A stretch of DNA of 64,000 nt. It comes from Acanthochlamys bracteata. Lineage: Eukaryota; Streptophyta; Magnoliopsida; Pandanales; Velloziaceae. Each line of letters begins with the position of its first letter. Position 1 is the first letter of the stretch. The position numbers were made by a program, and so were the translations under genes. The notes under the pieces are model-generated. The model searched no databases. It was not told where the DNA came from and saw only the letters and a list, made by a program, of their open reading frames with translations. Positions 49,300-60,829 of the stretch are shown one piece after another. The DNA lies in contig CM034129.1 in assembly GCA_019914995.1 (NCBI GenBank), positions 8,053,725 to 8,117,724 of the forward strand. Direction: 5' to 3'.

Positions 49300-51540
49300 G
49301 TGATTATATATTGAAATAAAAAAGTCGACATATTTTTAAAAAATTCCAATTAAGTTATTGTTTTAGACAAGCTTATTATTTTAAGTATTCTCAAACAAAT
49401 CTCTTACGGTGTTAGACTGGGTTGACGACATGTATCAGCTTTTTTCTAGTTCATCTTTTTCATTCTAAACTTCTTTTAAATTTATTTTTAAAATATATTA
49501 AATACAGAAAACAAAGAAATTTGAGTTATTTTTAATTTAATTTTGAAAATTTTATTTCTAAAATATTATCTTTTAAAAAATTTATTGTATTGCAATCAAA
49601 CGAGTGTTAAGCTAAGGTCAGGGAGGCAAAAATCATCATTATCTTGTAACACAATGACATGCTAACCTATTGTTCTTTAGCTCAAAAAAAAAAATTAAAA
49701 CTGGAAAATATTGCTAGGATTAGAGTATGTTTGAATTACACTTAATTTATTAATCTATCAAATTTATTGCTCTACAATTTGTTCTCACATATAAAAAAAT
49801 GTTAATTTGGAAAATGTCTTTTCTGGATGAAGAATATTAAAAGTTTTTCTGCGTATTTCTGTTAGGATTTGTCCGTTCCAACATTGTTTAATAATATGCG
49901 TGCCGTTCGTACCATGCACCAAGATAACATTAAAATGTCAGTCATCTAAAATAGTGGTAAGGTTTAGTTAAAAAGAAAAACAAAATTTATACATTCATGA
50001 TTTCTCTAGAATCTCAATCAGTCTACTAGGTAGCCTCCTCTGTTCGATTAAGTGGAAACTTGAAAACAGTTGGCTAGGCTTGGAGGTATTAGAATATTTT
50101 GAAGTCTAATTATTATTAATAAAACTTTCAGTCTTATGAAAGTTCCACCAATGCTGATTTTTAAATGGCTGAGTAGCGATGTTTTAGGATCATGTCTGGT
50201 AAAATTTTTGACTATATAAATCTTAAGTTTGTGATGTATACACAACAAATAAGTTCATTAAAATAGACGAAGTAGGTGAATAGATTATTCCCATATGCAA
50301 CTAATTAAATTTCAGTTAAGTGATTAACGACAATTGTTCTTTAGTTAAGAATATTTAGGAGATGCTGCTGCTTAATTTACTTAAGCAGTGCAGCTGCTTT
50401 TAGGACGCAGTGCGTGAGTGGTACTGATGTTATATCTATAATCTTTCGTCGCTTTCAATCTCTCTTTCTTGAGAGTATTTGTTTCGGTTGTTTATCTTGG
50501 GTTAAAAAATAAATAAATAAATTTCATATTAAATAAAAAAATTAAAAATTATGTTAATATATAAAAAATTTTATAATTATTGACTTAAATTTTTGAATTA
50601 GATTGAATCTTTTAATATAAATCTAATTCTTCAGATATTTTTTATTTTGATTAGAAATTCGATGCACGTAGCCTCTCTCGATAATAGTGGGTGAACAAAT
50701 TAATAACAATATCACTCATATGAGATTCCACGAGATGTGAACTCAGAGAAAGTTAAACTCTAATAGCTATCTCTTATTTGCATAAATAGTGCACAAATGA
50801 GACTATCAATACATATTATAATTTTAATTGATAATGCAGTGAGTATGAACTCGTTAGTTTCCGTACATCGAGCAAAGATTTGGAGCACTAGTTCTTGATG
50901 TGCAATAACAATGTTCAAAATAGTTTAGATTCTAAACGATCGACATATTTGACGCGTGACAAAACTCTCGAATGAGAAAAATTATAGATAACTCATCTTA
51001 GAGAAAAGATTGTTGGCTTCAAAAGTAAGTATATTAATTTCATATTTAACAATGATAAAATAAAAATATGGTTAATGTTTTAGAGTTTTATAACTCATTG
51101 CTTAAATTTGATTCAATTAAGCTTTTTAATGTATGAACCGAGCTCTTCAAATTATTATTTTGTTTAACTCTTTCGGTATTATATTTTTTTAATATTTTAA
51201 ACTAAGTCAATATTCAAGCGATCTGTGCCTAAGATATGGTGTTGAAACAGTGTTGCATTTGATTAGTGCTCAAGATATGGCTAAGTGAGATGATGCAGGA
51301 ATATGAAATTTCTGTGCAGATATCAGCCATCCGTTGGCTGAAAAGGAGTGAGTGGTCGTATTTCTGTCATGCCGACAAGTGAACCTGTTGCACAAACTCC
51401 TCAGCATAACTCATTGCAAAAAAGTATAGAACATCAAAGTCCTATTGAGAAAGAGACGGATACGACGATGACAATTCACACGATCAAGTCAACATGAGAA
51501 ATTTAAGAACACTAAAGCATGTAACTTGGTTCAATTAATC
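48920..51540. other. Intergenic, low-complexity, no gene seen
   Basis: AT-rich DNA downstream of the WD40 gene. Includes a TA dinucleotide run (49266-49296). A 42-codon frame at 51369-51497 shows no family features. Confidence 0.6.
49266..49296. repeat. TA dinucleotide microsatellite
   Basis: About 15 uninterrupted TA units. Confidence 0.95.
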
Positions 51541-51548
51541 AAAACATC

Positions 51549-51646
51549 CATAAACTTAGATAAGAACTGTAGGCGAGCTCCACAAGTAATTTTCTACAAA
51601 CTTAGATATCAACTGTAGGTTTGAGCTCCACAAGTAATTACAAACC
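51549..51646. repeat. Short tandem duplication (about 49 bp)
   Basis: Two adjacent copies share AAACTTAGATA, AACTGTAGG and GAGCTCCACAAGTAATT with few differences. Confidence 0.75.
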
Positions 51647-51710
51647 AGATTTTATTATTTTGATTGAACTCAGGACCAGTTTCTATGATGACAAATCGAC
51701 TTTGAATATA

Positions 51711-51911
51711 GGCTTGTTTACTTGCATTCCAAATTCACTTTATTTAAACTCACATTCAGTTCATTTAAATTAAATTTTGTACGATAAAAGTCAACTTTCA
51801 AAATTTAAATTTAGAATTAAAAATTCTACTTTTAATACAAAATAAATATAAAAACTTACTTTTTATAAACTCATTTAAAAAAATAAATTTAATACTATAG
51901 TAAACACACCC
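51711..51911. mobile_element. Tourist-like MITE, family B, diverged
   Basis: Begins GGCTTGTTTACTTGC and ends GTAAACACACCC, an imperfect inverted repeat like that of 45173-45399. The flanking triplets ATA and AAA do not match exactly. It lies 35 bases from the family A element at 51947. Confidence 0.5.
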
Positions 51912-51946
51912 AAAGTGAAAGTATAAGTTATGTGATTCAAGATTTA

Positions 51947-52229
51947 GGGCGTGTTTCAAGTGAGTGGAACTCCACTTTCTCCCGCCAGAATTGGAGTTCC
52001 ACTCACTTCCTTTGTTTCAATTGCAAATAGAATTGGAAATTCGAATTCCCAGTTCTATACAAGTGGAACTCAAGTTCTACTATATATATTTTTTTAATTC
52101 ACTTCCAACCCACTTCAACAATCAATTAAAACATAAAAACTAAACTCCACTTCCAACTTATTTTTCAAAAACTCTACTTCCTATTTTTCACTTTCACGTA
52201 ACTCAATTACGGGCATTTGAAACACGCCC
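51947..52229. mobile_element. Tourist-like MITE, family A, copy 3
   Basis: A 283-bp element with perfect ends GGGCGTGTTTCAA and TTGAAACACGCCC (reading TTTGAAACACGCCC), flanked by TTA on both sides (51944-51946, 52230-52232). A subterminal hairpin (GTGGAACTCC ... GGAGTTCCAC) lies just inside the left end. Both ends match those of the long element at 54558-56518, so it may be a deletion derivative. Confidence 0.85.
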
Positions 52230-53150
52230 TTATTAGACATTGTTTTGAACTCAGATCCTCTTTTTTTTTTACCTTAAAAATATTTTCTACATATTATAAA
52301 ATATTTTTTATAATTTAAAAATAAATAAATAAATTATATATTATTTTTAAAAATCTAACTAGTATGTTCGCTTCCCAAAAAACGTTTTTTAAAAAAAAAT
52401 TAAAAGCTTTATTTTTAAAGCAATTTTGAACATGCCCTAGGATAAAGCTCTCATGCTGCATTAAGCAAGTTAGCATTGAAACTATTTGTGGCGACAATAG
52501 GAAAAGGTGCGTATTGCTTTCATGTAACTGTTTATAGTTTACATACATATTTCTTTGGTATGACTGTTGAAGAATGAGAAACAAGATTGGAGAAGAAAAG
52601 TCACAAATGGAAAGTTGTTCACCGGTTGGCTATAAGCTGACTAGAGTTTCGCTTTTCTTCTACATAGTCCCCACCATTGTTCTTGGTATTAGGCATCAAA
52701 GAAGCAAGTAATTCACAATAACTAGTTTTCTGATGGTCTTTCCTTGCTTTCTTGTTAGTTTTAGTAACCTATATAGTTTTTATCTTTGATGTAAAATTTG
52801 GACTGTAACAACTTGCCGTCGACTGTAACCTACAGATAAGCTATTTGTAACATATAAGCTTTCTATAAACATTTTTCTTCAATACATAAAGTGTGGATAA
52901 TTTTTCAATTCCCATTATGAAATTCAACAACTAATTGAAAAATATACTCATGAAGGCTGTTTTTAATAAAGTATTTTAGAGTTCATTTGATAAATTAGCT
53001 TAGAGATATTTTATCTTATGCACAATCTGTATTACGTATCTAAGTGTGCGTCCTTGCTCATCTTAATAGTCAGACTAGCTAAGTAATGGAAGCTGAAAAT
53101 CTGTAGATCTTATGCACAATCATTTTTATTTGTTGGAAATGGTAAAATTA

Positions 53151-53396
53151 GGTGTGTTTATCAACATTCCAAATTTATTTTTTTTAAACTCACTTTTAAT
53201 ATAAAATATCTACAAAAATTAAAATAAAATTTTTTTATTAATAAAATTTTTTAAAATTTTATTTTTAAAACTTACTATAAATATTATATTAATATATAAT
53301 TTTATTTTTATTAAATATTTTAATTTTTTAATTTGATTTTTAATTTATTTTTAAAAAATTCACTTTACTTATTTTTTTATCAAAGTAAACACGTCC
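53151..53396. mobile_element. Tourist-like MITE, family B
   Basis: Begins GGTGTGTTTATC and ends GTAAACACGTCC, with TTA on the left and GTA on the right, so the target duplication is imperfect. The interior is very AT-rich. It shares the inner segment CATTCCAAATT...TTTAAACTCAC with the element at 51711. Confidence 0.55.
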
Positions 53397-53643
53397 GTAA
53401 TTAAACTGTAATGTTATTTTCCCCTTGCCCGGTTTCTATTGGATGCTACTTTAAAAAAAGAGTTACGTTATTCCATATTCATTTGGCTACTGCCTTTGTT
53501 ATCACCATACGGAGTAATTTTATCTCATTCATGTTAGAAATGAATCGAAGTTGCTCTATCTTCAGTTATTCAAACAGCGTGACAAAACATCAGCGATGTA
53601 TGATTTACAAATTCATTTGTCAATATACAAATGCTTACCTTAC

Positions 53644-54420
53644 CTTGGTCTATATTCATAGCAGTAAAGTTCAATCTCAATAATGTCGGCTTCGGGGCTC
53701 CGTAACCTTGCATCTTTCAATTGGATATTGCTCTGCAAAGAATTTGCACAGAACTGTAATAAACATCAGAATCCAAAGACGAGAGAAAGTGAAAATACTT
53801 TATTTTGATAACAATATTTTCTGTTTATGCCTTTCATGAGATTTATCACTCAAGACCAATACTCTAACCAACTAATTAGCTACGAAAGCTGATGTTATTT
53901 ACTTTCGCTTATAAAATATAAGAAACAACATCAAAATTCCTAAAAGATAACTCCCAGAGTTACCTTCCTTACTCTGCAGTACAATGTGGATCAACTCCTG
54001 GTCCACTTCTCCTTTGGTACTTGTGATGATCCAGGAGAATTATCCATCTGCTGCTTTGAAAACATGCGAAGTTACTCCTCTGGTCACAGCAATCCTTGAC
54101 GTTGTTGGTCGTTTCAATGCAGTGTAAGATAATCTCTTCGTGCCCACACTAGCAATCTCAACTACCAAAACTACTACAAGCACAGCTACCACTACTAACA
54201 TGTCCGATGAAATATACACAATAAATTTATGTTTCGGCGCATATGCTTGGAAAGAGCAAATTAAATTTAAGTGGAAGCTAGGAGTATTGATGGATGATTA
54301 TTGTTTGACACCTGTGGAACCACGTATGTTGCTGCTCCTGATCAATTCCAGATCACTTCCACGAGTTCATAGATTTACCTGGAAGTTACTGTTGAATCGA
54401 TAACTGGGCTACAATTTCGA
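53644..54420 (-). pseudogene. Exon-like fragments of an unrecognised gene
   Basis: The minus-strand segment 53644-53732 has a TTTGCAG acceptor, an open frame of 29 codons (QLKDARLRSPEADIIEIELY is its core) and a GTAAGG donor, which together look like a real exon. About 53950-54130 on the minus strand also reads openly for long stretches (for example KGEVDQELIHIVLQSKEG) but with an in-frame stop. I cannot name the family, and the parts do not form a full gene, so a decayed or partly captured gene is the most I can claim. Confidence 0.35.
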
Positions 54421-54557
54421 GGAGGTTACCATGTTCCGTGAAAATCATAGTAACGATTATATAACATTTTTCTTTTAAAAAAATTCCCTATGTAGTAGTA
54501 TTATTGGTATACCTACTATTAGTCCAACCATCATTTGCATGGTCAGTAAAACATTAA

Positions 54558-56518
54558 GGGCGTGTTTCAAGTCCGTGGAACTCCAGTTTCTCCCACCAGA
54601 ATTGGAGTTCCACGGACTTCTCATGTTTCATTTGCACGTCGAACTGGCTCCCAGTTCCACCGCGCAGAATTAGAGTTCCGCGCTCCTTTATTCGTATCTC
54701 TGCACACTCTTCGTTGATTTCTTCCCAGTTCATTTATTGCATTCATCTTTTCGCACCTCATCTACTGTATTCATCTCTCTAGTTCACTCCATTTCTAATT
54801 TCTTCCCCTTTCCGACGCGATCGTTCCATTTCCGGCACTCCGACGGCGTTCTCCTTCCCGCTCTCCCTCTGTTTACGGTACAGATCTGAGAATCTTAATT
54901 TTTCATAATTTTTTGTTAATAGATTTATGTTAAGAACAGATCTGAAAGATTTATTGACGGATCTGAGAAAGTTTTTCATGGTTATGTTGTGGGGTTTTCT
55001 TGTTCAGAACAACACATCTGCTACTTCGAGGCTGTCGTTTGCTTGCTTCTTAAAGCTACTCTTAGAATTCATGGCCCCTATCAACAGAGACAACAAAAGA
55101 GGACCAACTAAAATCTGCATTATCGGTTTGCTCAAGCTCTAGCTCGAGGAGCAGTACCGTTGAAGAAATCGTTATCAGAAACAAAGGTGAAACAAATTTT
55201 AAGGAAGAAGAGTTCAATTCAGAAACGGCTTCCACAGAGGGTTTCAGTTCGAGTTCCTCACCGCACAACGAGGATCGTACCCCTTCACCAAGCTCGCCAG
55301 CGACAGCTGAGCAGAGTACAGACAAGGCATCGTGTGCTCCTGTGCTTCTTCTTTCTTTCTTTCTCTGGCGTGTCCTTTTCCTTCCGAGTAATTATTCTAT
55401 TTACAAAAAACCAATTAAACGATTATTAACAATTCTATAATTCATTTTTATTGATGGATTTATTTATGTATTATTTGATTAATGTAGAGTTATTAGAGTA
55501 CAATGACGAGCTAACCTTCTCCCTGCCAGCAAGCGATATATCTGCAGATTATTTTTTAAATGTGACCCTGTTTGATTCATTAATACTCCAGAACCCAAGG
55601 TGTTATAAATAATGACGTTTTGAGTTTATTTTGTAATTATATTGTAGTAATGCTGTTTGTTTGAGTTTATTTTGTGGCTATAAAAATATAAGAATTAAAT
55701 TTGTATTATATTTTTTATACACATATATTACGAGGAATGTATTATTTTCTGACAGAAGACGTCAGTGTAATACAGTCTGATCTATTTTATAACATATAAT
55801 ATTATAATATCAATTGTAATGTTAATATATAAAAATGTAATATATTTTATGACATGTATATTGTAATATCAATTGTAATATCATTGTAATATAAATATGA
55901 TTTATTTTGTGATATGTCAAATTATAATATCGATTGTAATGTTAGTGTGATATAAATATAATGTATTTTATAGTACGGAGTATTAACAATATTATATAAT
56001 ATAAGTTTGATATATCTGTATTATTTTAGTATTGTAATGTTAATTTTTATTTTTATTATATCGTGTTATAAATCTTGCGTATAAACTTATAATTTGTATT
56101 ATTATTATTATTAAAAGATTGTATATTTTATATGACAAGTTTATTATATAATATATAAATATTTTATTAATTGAGTAGGTTATATAATTATTAAATTTTA
56201 TATAAAGAGCATAGTTAAATTTTATCTAATAAATAATTAGCAAGATCTATTATTTTTTTTGTTTATAAATATTATATATTATTTTTAATTGAATTTAATT
56301 TATACTTTCAAATACAATTGAAATATAAAAATTGAACTCTACTTCTATCTATTTTTCAAAAGTAATTGAAACACAGAATCGGAACTCTACTTTCACTCCA
56401 CTTCCAAAATCAATTAAAACACAAAATCTGAACTTCACTTCCAATCTATTTTTCAAGAAACTCCACTTTCTATTTTTCACTTTCACGAAACTCAGTTACG
56501 GTCATTTGAAACACGGCC
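54558..56518. mobile_element. Long Tourist-like element with non-transposase cargo
   Basis: A 1961-bp element with left end GGGCGTGTTTCAAG and right end TTTGAAACACGGCC, flanked by TAA on both sides (54555-54557, 56519-56521). The left 60 bases carry the same GTGGAACTCC/GGAGTTCCAC hairpin as 51947-52229, and the right 130 bases also match that element closely. The middle is not found in the short copies. It includes a GC-richer portion (about 54640-55370) with an open frame at 55066-55440, then 900 bases of AT-rich DNA. No DDE transposase or Myb-like protein is visible. Confidence 0.78.
55066..55440 (+). other. Open frame inside the long element, possibly captured host sequence
   Basis: A 124-codon open stretch with no initiating ATG near its start. 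It is Ser- and Glu-rich: CSSSSSRSSTVEEIVIRNKG, then FKEEEFNSETASTEG, SSSSSPHNEDRTPSPSSP. A splice-acceptor-like TTTTTTGTTAATAG occurs upstream near 54920. I do not recognise the family. It could be part of a captured host exon or a chance open frame in a GC-rich insert. Confidence 0.3.
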
Positions 56519-56521
56519 TAA

Positions 56522-57055
56522 ACTGCTATGTTTCCTCTTTGCTAATAAGCCATATTGTCATATTAACACCGCTTTGCTAAAACATCACAAGTGTAACAAA
56601 CGTAACTTCCGATTCTTCTTGGTACAACATAGATGAGAGATAAAAGCCTTCCATGACTACTTCAAAGATGGAACTCTTTCATTTCTTCGAAGAGAGGATA
56701 ATGTCACATTCATCAAATTGATTTAGAAAGAGAAGATGCACGGAAATTACGGCTTAAGAGCATCGATCAAACTCCATCTCAGTTAACATCCGAACTTTAC
56801 AAGTTCCCTTCCACATGGACAAAACATGAACTTGCACCACAAAACTCATCATATTTTTCTTTATTATTATGCTCTGAATAAGATTACTGTCTAATATAAG
56901 CACTTAAATGGAACACTTAGGTACCCTACACCATCATGAATGACATAGTGCTTAGCTGCTGGAACATAGTATCAGAGACGGTTCAGTTAAAATGAGAAAA
57001 GGTACAAGCAGACCAGGAGTAGAATCATTTAAGGTAATAGAACCATATCAAGGTC
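56522..57055. other. Intergenic / possible 3' UTR
   Basis: No coding signal. If the exon at 57056-57169 is real, part of this stretch would be its 3' UTR on the minus strand. Confidence 0.4.
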
Positions 57056-57169
57056 CTAATTGTACAGCTTTTGTATGATGTCCTTCCAAGGTGGATTCAC
57101 GTTAGTGCCTGAACCCATACCTTCATCTCTTGCTGCTACCTCATGTTCCAACAGAGCTCTACCAGAGAT
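57056..57169 (-). other. Isolated exon-like segment, 37 codons plus stop
   Basis: Preceded by a good acceptor (ATTGTGTCAG) and open in phase 0 to a TAG. The product would contain LLEHEVAARDEGMGSG and then PPWKDIIQKLYN, more protein-like than the surrounding AT-rich DNA. It lies on the same strand as the mS38-like gene, 3.2 kb downstream of it. That gene has a usable donor (AAG then GTTAGAG) 13 bases after its stop, so this could be a spliced 3' UTR or alternative terminal exon, or part of a separate gene that I cannot see. Confidence 0.35.
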
Positions 57170-57696
57170 CTGACACAATATGCAGAGAGCATGCGGAGTC
57201 ATTGTAGTTAAAATCACATATTTACAATTCCCTTAAATTGCTTGCATGGATACAAGCGTATGCTTATGAAAAATGGTTTGCTTCAAATTGTTCATCTCTA
57301 AGTAATCTCTCTAAGAAATACACAAAAAACTTGTCATATGCAACAGAAAGAGTGTCCACATAGAACTTATGGTAGGCATTGCCACAAAATAAGTCGACCA
57401 TTATGACTCAATACAAGTGATCCTCATCAAAAGACACCTCTTCTATTCCACTAATCTGGCATCTATGGTTGACTATGCCCAGGAGGAAATGGTAGCAAGC
57501 CTGCAAATTCTATGTTTTCTGTTACAAGGTGAAACTCACGTAAGCTCCTTTAAAGAAAATAATTTGGTTTTAAAATAAATTAAAAAAAAAAGAACAAAGC
57601 TCAGCAAACTCCCGCTAAATAACAGCCAAATGTAGCTCTACAATATTGCCCAAAAACAGAAGCCAATGTACCGGAGCCCCAAAAGGATATCCTTGT

Positions 57697-58255
57697 TAGG
57701 AGTTGCAATATGTGTTAACAGATCAAGTCCACATTGACCACCCATATGATAACCGAATCAATATTGCTCAATTCTAACTCGACCATATCTTTATAAAGGT
57801 TAAAATTATCAGTCATAACTCTACCTATCTAATAACCGAATCAAATTCGGACAGACCCATTTAATAATCAAAAATTTTAAAATGAAAATCATAAAAATCA
57901 ATTTCTAACAATAATGAATGAAAATTGTTATGTATGATATATCCAAGATAAGAAAATATTAATTTTGACAAAATCTATAATTTAAGTAAATAATTAATCA
58001 AAATATGATAAGTTAAGCAAAATGCCATAAGTTTTAAATATTTCTTAATTATTAGATAATATATAGTATATAAATAATTATACATATTAAATAGGTCAAT
58101 TTTGAGTCAACTCAAATATGGCCACAATCCGTTTAATTTATAGGATCAATTATGAGTTGATATGAAACTGATTCAAATTCAACTAATATCAAACGGAATC
58201 CAATTTACATGTGGGTTTTGAATTATTCGTGGGCCAAGTCATATTGTCATCCCTA
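57697..58255. mobile_element. Non-autonomous hAT element, copy B (diverged)
   Basis: A 559-bp segment with ends TAGGAGTTGCAATATGTG and ATATTGTCATCCCTA, diverged forms of the ends at 28002-28555. The flanking octamers ATCCTTGT and ATCTTTGT match at 7 of 8 bases, a good hAT target duplication. The inner sequence shows the same order of motifs (ATCAAGTC, AACCGAATCA, CCATTTAATAAT) as copy A. No coding capacity. Confidence 0.8.
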
Positions 58256-60270
58256 ATCTTTGTAAAAAATTAGTTCTGTCAAATCATAGAAAGAATAAAG
58301 CTCTTTGATGTTTCTATGTGCAATAGAATAGAAAAAACTTTTTCCATCTATAAAGGGCCTAAACTTCTTTAACAAGGAGCACCACCGTTTCTTCAATAAA
58401 GATTTATGCCAATTCGATCTAATTATATATTCTAGCTAGAATTAATGTACTATGAAAATATATTCTACTAGGCAACCTAATATCCCATGGTGACAGCTAT
58501 GAGTGAAAGGAGTAAAGATAGAGGCATAGAGATCGGCATAATGAGTTATTCAATTTGATTTTTTAAGAATAATTTGAAGTAATTAGTATTACAATAACTA
58601 CATGTTAACTAAAAGCTTAGCTTATTATGGTTTAGGTGAATAAAGATCTTTTATCTTTAATGGTAAACAAATTTATATTAGACTTCCTAGGAATAAGGTG
58701 ATGAATGAATAATTAGGCTTCAAAGTAACCCATTAGGTCAATCCAATTTGATTAAAGAAAAGTGTGGGTAATGTTGCAGTGACCCTTTTATGATCAAATT
58801 TCAAGATTGATCCATTTCAACCATCTCAGGTCGTGATGGCATTGACCTCTTGATCGGGTCATATCTTAATGGCCCTACTGACAGACTAGTTATGGCCACC
58901 TTACGCATGGCTGTGGTAGCTTGATTCAGCTAAAATGTATACATTATCCTGAATGATTCATCTTTTTTCTTAACAGAATGTACATCTTATTTATTAACAG
59001 AATGTACAACTTACCATTATCTGACCAATAAGCGCCTTAATGGTTAACTCACAATCTCAACGCAATATACATTTTTGAAGCTAAAGATGGTAATTTATGA
59101 ATTTCAAAATTTTATAAGTTTCAATGCTTTAAGACAGCCTTCAAGACCCTATGCATTACATGCACGCATCAGTTCTGCATTTGTGCTTAGGAAAGTTGAC
59201 ATTGAAGAACCTACCAAGGGAACTTGGTTGTAATAATACCACAAATTATGACAATGACTCATGAGCAAAAATAGCGCAGGTGTAATATCTGATGGAACTT
59301 CTAGCTCTATCAAAGGTTAGTTTCTGAAAGTTGACTTTCTATCTTTTTTTTTAATCTCACGCCTCCTAATATCCTCTTTGAAATATTTATTAGAGTAATT
59401 TTTATAATTAAGGCTAATTAAAACAAAAGTGACCTATCATTTGAGACTAGCATTTTTTGCACGCTTTCAATGAAAAGCACCTCAAGCCCAGATTGTGAGA
59501 AACTTTTCGAACTTTCAAATTGTGGACTACTTCAACTTAGATTTTGAATTAAAACTATGAATCCAAATATATAGTGAGTCATTACATGAGCAACAAATCA
59601 TATTAGTGAAACTAGTCATGAGGAACAAATGTACATCTACAAACATCATAGTGACCTTAAAATCCTCCTTGGACCAGATATATAATGAGTAAAAACTGCA
59701 ATTAGTAGCTAAGCCTGATTGTGCAATTGGTTTGACAGTCAATCCTAAATCTCACCCAACTGAATGAAGTACAGGGAGGAACAACAGCAATGTAGCTGGA
59801 AACCAAGGAGCTTTCCTCGATGCTCAAATTGCAGATATTCAATCAAAGGCTATCATGATTTCTGAAATGAACTTGTTTAAAGTGTAGCATGAAATGGATT
59901 ACAAATTTCCTCGGAACCATGATTGAAAATTCACAAACAGCCTCCATCTGCCTACCAAATGAACTTCTTTTGGGATATATTGAACACTCTTATGTTAAAA
60001 AAGTGTATAAGCTTGCAACAGACAAAATTAACAACAACAAAGCTGCAGCAAAATAAAATATTTCTAACCATACTGACCAAGATGCCTTAAGCCAATGATA
60101 GCTGACAGTGTAGACCGTATATATCATTCAACGTTTAATTCTTGTAATTCACTTTACATCTTCGACCAATGCTCTGGCTAAAGATTCTATGGATAATAAA
60201 TAACCTTTCCCATTGCAAATATTGATGCCAATAAATATGAATGGGGCAGGTAATGAATACTCCAGAATAG
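58256..60270. other. Intergenic or intronic region, no gene seen
   Basis: Moderately AT-rich DNA without a recognisable exon. 58790-58920 is locally GC-richer but not coding-like. It may be an intron if the exon at 57056-57169 belongs to the mS38-like transcript. Confidence 0.5.
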
Positions 60271-60386
60271 ATACGTTATGCATAAGCCCATTGATAAAAA
60301 AACAACATCTGCACAGCACAACAATCAACTAGAAATAAAAGCAATGCAGCGCATAAAAAGCTGTCTCTCTAACCTTAATCAAAATC

Positions 60387-60821
60387 TTAGGTTTGGCGAC
60401 GGAGCCGTTTCCGAAGCTTCCTGTACTTATGCTTATTCATCTTCCTCTTCCTTTTCTTCTTCACACTATCCGCCCACACCTCAACCACAACCGCTTCCTC
60501 AGAACCACTGCTACCGCCACTGTTCTCCTCCTCAACCAAGTCGTCGATCCCAACTGCTGAGATAGGATTAGACCCAAACAAACAGTGAGGGAAAGAAGGG
60601 TAAAATTGTAATTTATCTCTTTCATTGTGGTTAATCGACGGCGGCTGCATTGGGGTTAGGGTTGCAATCGGAATTTGAGAAGAAAGAATTGTTTGAGTGA
60701 TGGGGAGAAAAGGAGAAGGAGAGCAGTGTAGTGAATGGAACGAAGAGATAAGCAACCGAAGGTGATGAGATGAAGAAGACGACGAAGATGAACGGTGAAG
60801 TTTGCAGAGGAGAGACGACAT
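60387..60821 (-). CDS. Mitochondrial ribosomal protein mS38-like (COX24/AURKAIP1 C-terminal domain)
   Basis: A single exon of 144 residues. The first 35 residues are Ser-rich with Arg, His and Leu and almost no acid, as in mitochondrial presequences. The middle is low-complexity with an acidic EEENSGGSSGSEE patch. The last 24 residues (VKKKRKRKMNKHKYRKLRKR and on to the end) are the diagnostic KMNKHKYRK-type motif of the COX24/AURKAIP1 family. Those proteins are bS22-like/mS38 components at the decoding region of the mitochondrial small subunit. The ending RLRRQT at the stop is typical of plant members as I remember them. The start at 60821 is the first ATG after a CT-rich leader. The assignment rests on the C-terminal motif. 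Confidence 0.85.
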   Translation of the reverse strand: MSSLLCKLHRSSSSSSSSHHLRLLISSFHSLHCSPSPFLPITQTILSSQIPIATLTPMQPPSINHNERDKLQFYPSFPHCLFGSNPISAVGIDDLVEEENSGGSSGSEEAVVVEVWADSVKKKRKRKMNKHKYRKLRKRLRRQT

Positions 60822-60829
60822 TGTTAGAG

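Noticed and set aside
51369-51497. 42-codon plus-strand frame rich in Gln, Thr and Pro
   Set aside because: Short, no recognisable family, no second exon; not supported as a gene.
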